From Epiperipatus broadwayi (taxonomy: Eukaryota; Onychophora; Udeonychophora; Euonychophora; Peripatidae): 64,000 nucleotides of DNA. Location: NCBI GenBank assembly GCA_028023455.1, contig JAQFVV010012395.1:6266001-6330000 (forward strand). Direction: 5' to 3'. Each line of letters starts with the position of its first letter. The stretch's first letter is position 1. The position numbers and the translations under genes are program-made. The notes below the pieces were generated by a model. The model worked only from the letters and a program-made list of their open reading frames with translations. It did no database searches and had not been told where the DNA came from. Shown here one piece after another: positions 10,733 to 21,430 of the stretch.

Positions 10733-11035
10733 AATGTAGATCATAATTGTTTGTTTTAATATTTTCTTTGGAATTCTGTGCATAAAATAGATGGAGATAA
10801 AAGAAGAGGGATTAAAAACTGTTGATGCTTTTGAATTTTGATGCTGAGGGATTTGGTAATAGCAAGGAGAATAAAGAAGTGGAATCATTAATGAATTATT
10901 TGTACATTTCAAGTTTTTTTTCCATATGTCAAATGCGTTGACCAGGAAGTGAACCCGGGCTAGCTGCTTGGAAGGCAGCTATGTTAAGCGCTAGGCCACC
11001 CACATTTCAAGTTTTGTTTTAAATGTTTAAATGCA
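10733..11035 (+). repeat. Dispersed repeat, copy 2, split by a tRNA retropseudogene
   Basis: Second copy of the segment at 5735-6005 (TTTTAATATTTTCTTTGGAA.., GTTGATGCTTTTGAATTTTG.., GAAGTGGAATCATT..). It is interrupted at 10918-11001 by an inserted tRNA-Gly-like retroposon; copy 1 has no insertion there, which defines the empty site. Confidence 0.8.
10918..11001 (-). mobile_element. Retroposed tRNA-Gly (TCC) with poly-A and target duplication
   Basis: On the minus strand: a tRNA-Gly body lacking its first two or so bases, with anticodon arm GCTGC-CTTCCAA-GCAGC (anticodon TCC), a T-loop region CCCGGGTTCACTTCCTGG and 3' end CAACGCA, then a short trailer TTTGACATATGG and an A-run (T-run on the + strand). 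The insert is flanked by a 14-bp duplication, ACATTTCAAGTTTT, at 10904-10917 and 11002-11015. The 5' acceptor strand no longer pairs fully, so this is a pseudogene made by reverse transcription of a tRNA precursor or a minimal tRNA SINE. Confidence 0.85.
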
Positions 11036-12710
11036 AAACTTGAAATATACTTTATATGCTGTATTCAATATACTTTCACAATAGGAGCATCTCATCCTAA
11101 AATGAAATTTGGTTGAAATAAATGTTAAAGCAGCAGCAAACCATCAATGTTTCATTCTGCATTGGAGTTCACTTATCCACTAAAAAGCTAGATATATTTA
11201 AATTGATTCACACTCAATCTCAAATTGATAAATAACTACGCAGGAATTAGAGGTATTTTATTTTTTGTTCCACTGACTGTTAAACCACTTTACAAAAAGT
11301 GAAAATACATCATAATATAAATGTCTTTTTTTTTTACAACCAGCATTAACATTCATCTCACAGATATAAACTGATTATGACTCAAAGTCATGATTATAGT
11401 TAGTAAAGGAACATCAAGTTTTCTTAGCTGAGGAAAAAGCTCCATGATTATCTGGTCTGAGCAAATGAAAATCAAGTAAAAATAAATAAATATGAAGCAT
11501 CATTTCAAAGTCCACAGGAGTAAAAAATCTTTTTCATTGGCTGAGAAATCTGTCACACCACAGATTGAAGTTTTTTTTTTTGTATTATAATAAATTTACT
11601 AAGAACAACTAGAAATCTATTTAATGACATATTGATAATAATTGTCTAGGCTGATTCTTATGAACGAAATTTAAAAAAATTATTTGGAAAATTATTAGTA
11701 AACTGAAAAAGTCTTCCAGCGGCTCTTGTCTTGTGCAGTTTAATGCATAGTGGAGTGATGAATCCGAGAGAGCTAAAGACATCCGAAACAAAGCTTGATC
11801 TATCACTTTCATTACTATAATTTTGCTAGATCTCCTAATCGATTATCTGTTAAATTATTTTTCTTGCTCAGTTCAGTTGTAAAGTAACAGACTCAAACGC
11901 TAGATGTCTCTGGATCAAAATTCAACTCGATTACTTCCCGTGCTTAGATATTACTATATGATGTTACAAGGAACGAACAATTGGATGATTATTTTTTTAA
12001 TCCGAATTTGAAACTTAGGTTTTTGTATGGCAGATAAATGTAGCAGCCATTATACTGCGAGCAAATATATATATATAAAATTGTGTATATATAAGATTGA
12101 TTGGCAAAAAGCCATGAAATCGTATGTAAAAAACATGAATGCAATAGAAGAATTGTTTTACTGAGCCATAAAAAATCGTTTTGTAAAAGCAAAGTATTTG
12201 AAAGTAACATTATAATTTAATGGGACGGCTAATCTTTTATCACGCGAGTTGACAGAGCTGTTTCAATAATAAAAGAATCTGAGTTTGATTTTTTTTTTCA
12301 ATCTTCTGTACCTTTATTTTCCGATATGTGAAGATGCATTTCAAATAAATAAAATTCATTTCAAATTATTAACAATTTAATTAAACTAAGTAACTTTTAA
12401 CCTGCTAATTAATTTATAATTTCTAATTTTAAAATTTACTTTGATTTTATTTCTTTTAATTATTAATTAAGTATTAAATGATTCAAAATGCTTGAATTAC
12501 TGCATTTATGTATAAAAAAAAATTACCCCCCCCAAAAAAGTTAATTAATAAATAATAATGAAAGCACTTCGTCAGAATAAATTTACCGCTGTTTGCAAAT
12601 TCAAAATGGATTTTTCTAATCTAGGTGTGCTGTCTTTTCTTAATTATTTCTTATAGTATTTTACTAAAATAACTAAATCTAATTTATTTGTTGTTTTTAT
12701 TTATTCCTAG
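11036..12710. other. AT-rich intronic DNA before the exon
   Basis: No gene or element recognised. A pyrimidine-rich stretch leads into the splice acceptor at 12709-12710. Short A and TA runs only. Confidence 0.5.
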
Positions 12711-12999
12711 CTGAGAGTACGAGCGAAACTCCAACTACTCCAGTCGTGTTACCTAAGAGACGATGTATCCCAGAGAAAGTTCGAAAATGTTTTTGTGGAA
12801 TCATTATGGTTTTAGGTGTAGCAGCTTCCTGGGTAGGAATGACTCAATTTGCCAAAAACACTTACCAGGAGAATCGCTTCACTGCCCCATTTTTTTTTGT
12901 TTGGTTTATAACTGGGTGGTTAATAGTGTTTTTCCCCATTTTCCTTGGAATAAAAGTGTTATTGGGAACAAAATTGACAATACTACAAGCGATTTGCAA
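12711..12999 (+). CDS. SLC35F3/4-like: SLC35F3/F4-like transporter, internal exon
   Basis: Internal coding exon of a solute carrier family 35 member F3/F4-type protein, a multi-pass membrane transporter of the drug/metabolite transporter superfamily; SLC35F3 has been linked to thiamine transport. Seen: a pyrimidine-rich tract ending in CCTAG before 12711, one open frame through the exon, and a GTAAGTA donor at 13000. The frame starts with two bases finishing a split codon, then 95 codons, then AA of a split codon. A Thr/Ser/Pro-rich stretch is followed by a basic patch (PKRRC, EKVRK) and two hydrophobic helices, about CGIIMVLGVAASWVGMTQF and the stretch around FFFVWFITGWLIVFFPIF. The SWVGMTQ..K and APFF..WF pattern is what identifies the family. 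F3 and F4 cannot be told apart from this piece. The exon is far less AT-rich than its surroundings. Confidence 0.87.
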
Positions 13000-13006
13000 G
13001 TAAGTA

Positions 13007-13916
13007 AAGAATATAGCTTTATATATATATAATTTTATACATTTAAAAAAAATTGTATTATTGATTGAAATATTAATGCTTTTGAGGAATGATTAATTGA
13101 TGGAACGGCTGTTGAAAAATCAAATTAGCATTAAGATAAAAGAAGAGTATTTTTGGTACTGTTGGGAGGTAATGCACTCAAACATTTAAAGAGAACAATT
13201 TAAAATAATAGAGTAAGTTATCCGTTTTAATGGGGGAAAAAAACCAGCTATAGAAAACAGATCATCTAAAAAATTTATACTATTAAAAAATATAAATGGT
13301 TTTCAATAAAACACTATATCCATTACATATATTCATGGTAGTCTTACATATATATATATATCGCAAATTTATGTGCAATATATCTAGAAGGCAAACCCAT
13401 ACTAAATCGACACACGTATAATAAATATATACATAAATATTGTATTTATAATGGGGAACGTATGCCATTGCTGCGTCCACAATCTGACATTTGAATCTAG
13501 TTGGAACTTAAAAATGTCGTCAAGTAGATGATAATTTGGATGTTTCCATATAATAGCATCTTAGCTAAACTAGCTAGCTAATCATTCAATTTTGATGAGT
13601 AAATAAATGCTAGATAAAGTTATAATTTTATATAATATGGTACTATTTTTTAACTAACTTTAAAATTATATATTAATAAATGATCTATATTAATATATAT
13701 TAATCCATAATAAAATAATAGTACTTATAGTAATACTAAGCAGTAAAAATCCTTAAACAAACCTTTCATTGGGGAACTAGAAAGTATTAATAATTTGTTA
13801 TAAAAAGGTATTTTATTTCTCTTGATTAAAACATGAATTTGATTTTAATAAGATGATTGCTCCACAGCCATGCAAAGAAGTTCTGATTATGTACATGTCT
13901 ACGACTTTATATTCAG
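13007..13916. other. AT-rich intronic DNA
   Basis: Start of the long intron. TA-rich microsatellites near 13020 and 13350; nothing else recognised. Confidence 0.5.
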
Positions 13917-13931
13917 AGAAGTCACTTTATA

Positions 13932-14288
13932 GATATAATAAACACCTCCACACTTCGCCATTCTTTTTAAATTCATATAAATAAAGGTACAATAAAAGAC
14001 AAATGAATCCCAAGATGCATTTCGTGCTAAACCAGCACTTATCAGTTGGCCCAGGTCACTATTTCTCATGTATATCATCTCTATTATATGAAGAGTATTT
14101 ATCTAGAGTAAATTGTTACATTTTCTTTACCATTGTCAAACTCCCTCCATTCACAAGTTTATACTGTGCTAGAGATAATCTCTAGTTTCGAAAATAATTA
14201 GTAATAATCATTATTGTATTTATCTGAAATGGATGGTATCAAAGTTGTGAGTGGAGGGAATTTGACAATGATAAATGAAAATATAACA
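13932..14288 (-). mobile_element. PLE 3'-end element, asymmetric inverted dimer
   Basis: The minus-strand arm (13932 to about 14170) matches the 3' end of the Penelope-like element at 46680-46860, ribozyme included. A shorter plus-strand arm (about 14237-14288) repeats only the part before the ribozyme (GAGTGGAGGGAATTTGACAA and onward). The whole is bounded by a perfect 15-bp duplication, AGAAGTCACTTTATA, at 13917-13931 and 14289-14303. Both arms therefore entered in one insertion event. No coding capacity. Confidence 0.8.
14005..14062 (-). ncRNA. Hammerhead ribozyme, family A, one core change
   Basis: Minus strand: GGCCAA, core CTGATAA (consensus CTGANGA, so G8 is A), perfect stem II GTGCT-GGTTT-AGCAC, GAAA, palindromic stem III TGCA, cleavage triplet ending ATC, then TTGGGA pairing back to the 5' strand. 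The G8 change removes a catalytic base, so this copy should be inactive. Confidence 0.75.
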
Positions 14289-14571
14289 AGAAGTCACTTT
14301 ATAAGTGGAAAGATCTATCTTCTTGCAGGAGTAGAAATACAGTTGAAAATAAATGAGAGTTCCTCTTGAAGTCAAAACAAGAGGTGGGGATTACTTTGTT
14401 ATGATAAATATGTTTAATAAGTCTAGAAAATTCAGAACTTTTGGTATAAAATGATATATGTACAAAATTAATTCATTGACTAATACCAACCAAAATTTAA
14501 TCAACTTTGCTAAGTGTTGTGCTCATTGCATAAGTTCGTGTTATCCACTTAGTTTCTAACAATTATTTAAT

Positions 14572-16090
14572 ATCATCATCATCAACCATTATCAATTCAC
14601 TGCAGGATGAAGGTCTCCAAGTTCACTCCACCTTCTTTCATCTCTAGTCTCTCTTCTCCACATCACCTATGCACTGGTCCTTATTTCATCCACCTCACAT
14701 GTGATCTCTTTCTGGGTCTTTCACAATTTATTGGAATCCAGTTTAATGTTTCAACTGTCAATCTATTACCATATCTTCTAGCAATATGCCTAGCCTAATT
14801 CCATTTCAGTCTCTTAATTCTTTCAATAATGTCAGTAACAACTGTTTTTTTCTTTTACCCATGTATTGCATTTTTTTAATCTCTTGTTAATCCTAACATG
14901 CATCTCTCCATACTTTTTGAAGTGGTCTGAAGTCTTTGCATTGCTCTTCTGTTAAATGTCCTTGTCTTAGATCCATAAGTATGAACTGGTAAAATGCATT
15001 TATTAAAAACCTTCATTTTCAAACACATAGGCATATTTCCTTTTATATTAAGTTATTTCTATCAAAAATACTCCAACCAAGTTTAATTCTATGATTAATT
15101 TCATCCATTATGTTTCTATCTGTAGTAATAATCTGACCAAGGTATTTGTAATTCTTCTTCTAATTCATCATGATCAATCTTTATTTTCATCTTTTGAAAA
15201 AAATCCATTGAACATTATTTTAGTCTTTTTAACATTTACCTTTAGTCCTACTTTCTTATTTTCATCTGATAACTCTTGCAACATTTCCTGAAGCTCTAAA
15301 GCATTATTTGCAAAAACAACTACATCATCTGCAAAGTCCAAATGACTTAAATAATTTCCATTTACTTTTATTCCTTTAGTTTTCCATTTTAATCCACAAA
15401 ATACTTATTGCAGCACTGCTGTAAAAAGTTTTGAAAATATGGAGTTAGCCTGTCTTTCACCCTTCTCAATGTTAATTTTTTTAGTATCATTATGTAATCT
15501 AATTGTTACTGTTGCATATGATAATATCCTGGGTGATCCAATGCTATAATCACTGAAGAAATGTTTATACAATCAAATGCCTTTTTGTAATCTGCAAAAT
15601 CCAAAGCGTAATGGCAACTCATATTTATTCATTCTTTCTATAACTTCTCTCAATATTTGGACATGATCAAAGTGTACTAAAATTACTTTTAAATTCAACT
15701 TGTTCTTTTGCTTGGTTGAAATCCAAAGTTCTCTGTAGATGAGTTGGAATTAACTTGGTAAAAATTTTGTATAAAATTGATAAAAGTCTAATAGGTCTGC
15801 AATCTCTAATATCTTATTATTACTTTTTTAAAATATTCTTCCAATCATCTGGTTCATCTTTATCATTTAGACATTTGGTATACACAACGTTGTCAAAAAA
15901 ATTTCTATTTCTTTACTTGCTTCTTTAAAAATATCTATTATATTGCCATCATTATCTGGAACTTATCTCTTCTTCATACATTTAATTGCATGCATCACTT
16001 CTTCATTTAAAATCCTGAGAAATTCAGAAGATATAAGAGTTGTAAGATGTACTTGTTCTTTATTATTATATAATTCTTAATGGAACTCTT
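14572..16090 (-). mobile_element. RTE LINE, 5'-truncated minus-strand copy
   Basis: Reverse-complement copy of bases about 8295-9871 of the LINE at 6960. It starts with ATC repeats (the LINE 3' tail) at 14572 and stops inside the region before the first RT motifs at about 16090. Many substitutions, indels and stops leave no useful frame; it is clearly older than the + strand copy. The truncation is the usual result of incomplete reverse transcription. Confidence 0.88.
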
Positions 16091-16639
16091 TTACTCATTT
16101 CATAATGTATATGAATAAAAATAGGTTGTCTATTTTTGCTATATTTCTGTTTAAGTAATTAAAATTTTTGTGTAGAGTTGAAAAGAATAATTGTGAATAT
16201 GATAGTTATGTATAGAAAATGTAAAATAATGGAATGAATAGCAAAAGATGTTATCTGACATCTCCAAGAGTGGTGCTTTTTATGGTTAGTAACCTCAATA
16301 TTCATTTGTCTGATCCAAATACCAATTTACTTATTGATATTGAATATTCACTTAATTTTCTACAAGCTGATTGCTGAAAAAAATCTTAGCTTGAGGAAAA
16401 TTATAGTTACCTGAAGGGAGGAGGTCACCTTTCTCTCCAGGTTTGAATCCAAAGTTATAAAAATGCAAACACTCAATTAAATATACTCTTTTGAAATTTC
16501 TTTGTTTGTATATCCTATATTTTGAATTGAGTAAAAGTATACTTTAATAATAAAGAAATATATAAAATGTTTGTCTTAAAAATAATTTAAAATTAGTACT
16601 ATATTAACGATAATTATTGATATGTGTGTGTTATATATG

Positions 16640-17300
16640 AAGGGCTTTATGACATAGTAGTAATTGCACCTTTGTGCTATGCTCAGGACCCAGGATTCAA
16701 AGCTGGAAGTGTTTTAAATTCTATATAAGTTTAGAGGCTATCTATCTATCTATCTATCTATTATTAGTTGATAAGTGGCACACTAGTCATTCTTAATTTG
16801 AAGGTAAATTGGGATCATTGTGTATTTTTTTGACTTGCAATTGGCTATTTAAATATCTTTTTTTAATCTAAATATATTATCATCATAAATATGGTAGTCT
16901 TCAGGGTTAAAGCCCACATTCTAACATGTGATATCATAGACAATTAATGCACTCATATCTAAACGTAAACTTTAGCTGCACAATATCATTGCCAATTGTA
17001 TAATCGAGCATGATATCGATATTAGTGAACATAAGTGTGCCTTTCAGTAGAAGTGCTCCAATAAGATGATGATCATTAAATCCAGTTATATGCTAGAAAA
17101 ATGATTTCTTATAATAAAGTATTGCATTATCTCAGGTGATCAAAATAAGTATCAAATATCTATTTCTCTAGTAAGAAAGAGATAACTGCATATAAAGACT
17201 CACTTTCATCTCAATCATTACCTCTAAAAAGACTTTAATCCATCAAATAATTCTCTGAATTTATTTCTATAGGTGCCATAATCTAAATTCACGTCAATTG
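16640..17300 (+). repeat. Dispersed repeat with tRNA-like head, copy 1
   Basis: Begins with a weak tRNA-like stretch (GACATAGTAGTAATTGC as box A, GGATTCAAAGC as box B). Parts at 16980-17260 match 20370-20640 in order (ATATTAGTGAACATAAGTGT, AAATGATTTCT, ATCTATTTCTCTAGTAAG). A TATC tetranucleotide run lies at 16740-16762. Probably an old SINE-like family; no coding capacity. Confidence 0.5.
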
Positions 17301-20179
17301 AATCCAACGAGAAACAAATTTTCTAAACCTTTCCCCATTTTGTTATTATCCCCAGGACAAAAGCTCAGCAGAATAGATATAACTAAAATGGATCATCATT
17401 GAGTTATTAGACTATATATAAAACAGACATGTATCTGTAAGGGTTGAAGTAGAAAATAAAATTAACTTTGTCTATACTTTTTAAATAAAATTAATTTTAA
17501 AAATAATGATTCTTTTTATAACCTACTAATAATATATAACACAATCATACAAATGTACTGCCAACCTAATTTGTATTCCTATGTAGATTACTTATATACA
17601 TGCTAAAACCGATTAATATATGCATGGCACATATTGTGTTTTTAATTGTAAATATATAGAATATTTACCTAGGCCCTTTTATTAAAACATTTGACAACTA
17701 TTTTTCTTTGGTTATGTATGTATAAATATATAACTATTGGATCCAATTCCACATTAATTTATTGATTAATATGACATAATAAGTTATCATGGTCTTCACA
17801 ATATCAGTGTCAAATTTTCTTCATGAAAGGCATTTCTTTTAATCCACTATTCTTTCTCACTTTCACTGTCTATGTGCAGAATTTTTTAACCCAATCATTT
17901 GGCTTTCAGAGGTAAGAGTTCTATGACAAGATTTAGTCTTTCCCGAGTACAGTAATTTAGTAACAAATTTAATTATCAACTATATACTTGTATATCAGGC
18001 CAAGATCTTTGTCTACCTTTTATAAATTTTAGAAGTCTTCATTTTTCTTTCTCTACATTTTATTATGTTGCTATTCTTTAAATTTTGAAGTTTATCCATA
18101 TTTTTCATTATTCTTACAGGATCTTTGATTTTGTTTAGACAGTGTGACATCTCTAAGGCACAATATTGAGGGAATAGTAGCATTACTTTGAATACTGTAA
18201 TTAGACAAATTTTTGCTATCTTCTAAATGCTTATTTCTAAAAATTAAACATCGTTGGATAAGGGCAACTTTTTCATTATAAATTCTTCTATAGCGTTCCT
18301 ATCACTTTTAGGATCTGTCTCCTTTTAGATAATTAGATTCACTAGCTTCATTATCATTATGAGACAATTCTTTTCCCAAATGATCTTTTTTTATTTTACT
18401 AAGAATTCTGTATTATCTTGTTCTCTTCTCTTGTCTTCTACTGCTTTATTAGTTTGTATTTCTTTCAAGTTTTCTACTTTATCCTGCTTGCTTCTCTTTT
18501 CACATGCTCTTTGCTCTGTCTTATGTCTTTCAAGATTTTAAAGAAGATTAGATGTATCTGACTTATTTTTGCTTCTAGCTTATGTTTTATTGCCTTATTT
18601 TGTCTCTGGATAACACTTTTTTAATGCTTACATAAATTTATAATGCTAATTTCTATTTCATAAAAGTGAGTTGCTCCTTTCTCTTTTCTATATACACCTT
18701 CAGTACCTTCCTACTAATTATTGTGACTTACGCTACTGGCAGAATCAGCTTTTTTATTTGTTTTTATCAGGGCGCCAGGATTCATACAAGAATCTGCTGA
18801 AATCCATCGCATTGCACATCGCAAATTAAGAAGAAAATAATTTAAAGGATCGGGTTTTTGATTTCCTGTAACTTAGTTATTTTTCAGAGAATATTACACT
18901 CAGAGCTTAGTTAATAAATAAACATATTGGCCAAGGTAATTTATGCCTAATAGATTAAAAATAAACTAACAATAATAACGGACAATGAAAAGTTGATATT
19001 AGAAATAAATATTTTATTCTAACAAATTAAAATATTTAAAGATAAATTGTTAAATAAAATTGGAAGGCATCTACATGCTAATCCAGATAACAATGTTGAT
19101 CAATTAATTAACACAGTTCACATTACACTTAAATTTTTTAGGCCATAAACAAAAGTCTCTTGAATAGGAAGAATTAATGTCTCTATCAGGATTATATTAT
19201 AAGCTTAATTTTAGTCACAATTGAGAATAATTAATCATAGCTTACCGGTAAATTTAGTGAGTTTACAAAGATTGTTGATTACCATGCATGGTTTTTCATA
19301 AGGTAGAATGAGCTCGTGGCCATTGTTTTTAACTTGTTCTTGGTCCATCCCAAAGGCTAGTCATGAAAGCTTTTCTCATGGACATCTTCATGAATGATGT
19401 CAGCAAAAGACTCAGTCTACTCCTGCATGATGGATTATTTCAGCATAGAGTGGTCCTTGACCTTTCATGATCCAGGACCAGCCAAAAGAAAAAACAGACA
19501 AGACCTTGATCACACTGGTATTCTTTCTTTTATACTTGAGGTCTGGTTTTCAGACTTCTGCACATATTTTCTTTTGTCCTTTTATCAACATACAAGATAA
19601 TAATCTAATACATTTTTTCTTAAATTTAAGTTACAAAGTCTTTTTTTCAGCATAATTCTGCCATCTTTAATTAGCTTTCAAAAAAAAGTTCTAATGATTG
19701 TAATATTTTACTTTGGAATTTTTCTTTTTATTTGTCTGGATTAGTAATCTGTGTGTCATTTATTCTTTTCAATTTTAACTCTTATTTTTAATCAAAGTAA
19801 TAATTTGAAACAAAAAAAAAATCAACTCTCATTATATGTTTTTTTTAAAAAAAATTACACTAACTAAAAAAAATTTAAATTGTGTCTTTTAATAACATCG
19901 CTAAATTTACTTTTTCTTTTAGCTTTTACCAAATGCCAATATATTTCTACCATATATAAATAAATGGTACAATATATATATATAGTAATGTGTGGCAGAG
20001 CATGAATTAAGCTACATTTTGGTATCACAATTATGTGAAGAACTATAATCTTTTTCAGAATTATAATTTTATTGTGTTCACATTAGAAAGATAGTTATGT
20101 AAAAATCCACAATTTTTTTTCTCTCAGGAGTAGAAATTTGTCAGGTCCTCTGTTGGCATGCCATTTATGAAACAGAAAT
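17301..20179. other. AT-rich intronic DNA
   Basis: Several pyrimidine-rich or purine-rich stretches and short chance frames, none resembling a known protein. A small CpG-bearing patch near 18770-18830 (GGGCGCCAGGATTC..) is unexplained. Confidence 0.45.
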
Positions 20180-20680
20180 TGTGCTCCATTGGCATAATGG
20201 TCAGTGTCATAGGAGAGGTTGAAATATCTATAAATAATGTCTATAAATATGTATGTAGAATTAACCCCATATTGAAATACTAATTATAGTTGATGAACAA
20301 AATGGTGAGAAAGGTCAGAAGACGAATATCTAAGTGGTCAGAGAGTCAGTTGCAAATATAAATCTAAATATAAATTTTATCTACACATAAGCAGTGCTAA
20401 TTAAATATTAGTGAACACATATGTGCCACTCCATAGATGTGTTTTCATTAGATAATAGTGAATAAACTCAGTTACAGGCTAGAATAAATGATTTCTACAA
20501 TTAAACAAAACATTGCCAACCTTTACTGATAATAATCATACTTGCATCAGTATAGGATACCAAACATCTATTTCTCTAGTAAGAGATTACTTCACATAAA
20601 CACCTATTCTCCTCTCAAATTCAGCTTTAAACAGCTTAGGTACTAATTTAGAGTTCACTCTCCACCATTGTTTTCTAAAG
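20180..20680 (+). repeat. Dispersed repeat with tRNA-like head, copy 2
   Basis: Similar to 16640-17300. The head TCCATTGGCATAATGGTCAG (20194-20213) resembles a tRNA D-arm and box A; the body shares blocks with copy 1 (ATCTATTTCTCTAGTAAGAG near 20567). Confidence 0.45.
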
Positions 20681-20740
20681 GGGAGTTCCAAACCCACTTC
20701 TTATACAACTAAATGCTAAATATTCACATAACATTGATGG

Positions 20741-20876
20741 ACAGTTTGTTTTTTGAATTGTTAAGCAGTTTGTTCAGTGAAAGGGGAGTATGAAAACAAT
20801 TTTCAGAGCATTTTTTTAATTTCTGAGAAACTAAACAAACTACTTAACAATTCAAAAGACAAACTGCCCACAGAAT
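20741..20876. repeat. Inverted repeat with about 45-bp arms
   Basis: GGACAGTTTGTTTTTTGAAT.. (20748 onward) pairs with ..ATTCAAAAGACAAACTGCCC (to about 20871) around a spacer near 20805-20825. The arms carry AAGCAGTTTGTT and AACAAACTACTT. No known element. Confidence 0.7.
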
Positions 20877-21293
20877 CAGTTCATAAAATCATCTATAAAA
20901 TTTAATGCATCCATGCTATGTGTAAATTTGCATGTTATGGGGAATCAAGGGCTAATCTTTCAGAGAGACTAGCCTAGCATTAATACCTATACAAAGAGCA
21001 CATAAGAGTAATGAATATTCCTCAATATTTATAGACCATGAATAAAATTCTGGCCATAAATTTGTATGCACTGAGAGGTAAGATAAAAATTAAAAAATTA
21101 AAAAGGCTTGGGCAATATCAAAAGACCAATAAAGCAAAAAGGATACCAGCATTCTCCTCTCAAAGAAATGGGCTCTTTGAAGGAATTTAAATATTTTTGA
21201 ATATTAAACAAATTTAAATATACTAAAATATAAGTACACATTGAAATTTGGAACAATAAAGAAGTGAGATTGCTATGATTATATGATATTTAT

Positions 21294-21430
21294 GAAAAGC
21301 ACACTAAGCATTTATCAAAAGCATGCTAAGCATTTATCAAAAGCATGCTAAGCATTTATCAAAAGCATGCTAAGCATTTATCAAAAGCATGCTAAGCATT
21401 TATCAAAAGCATGCTAAGCATTAAGAAAAG
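21294..21430 (+). repeat. 22-bp tandem repeat, about six units
   Basis: Near-perfect units of 22 bp containing GCATTTATC and AAAAGCATGCTAA; five successive copies are identical and the first and last differ slightly. Each unit contains the palindrome GCATGC. Confidence 0.93.

Noticed and set aside
12763-13032. 89-codon frame overlapping the first SLC35F exon
   Set aside because: It is another reading frame of the same bases; the other frame has the family similarity and matches the splice phase.
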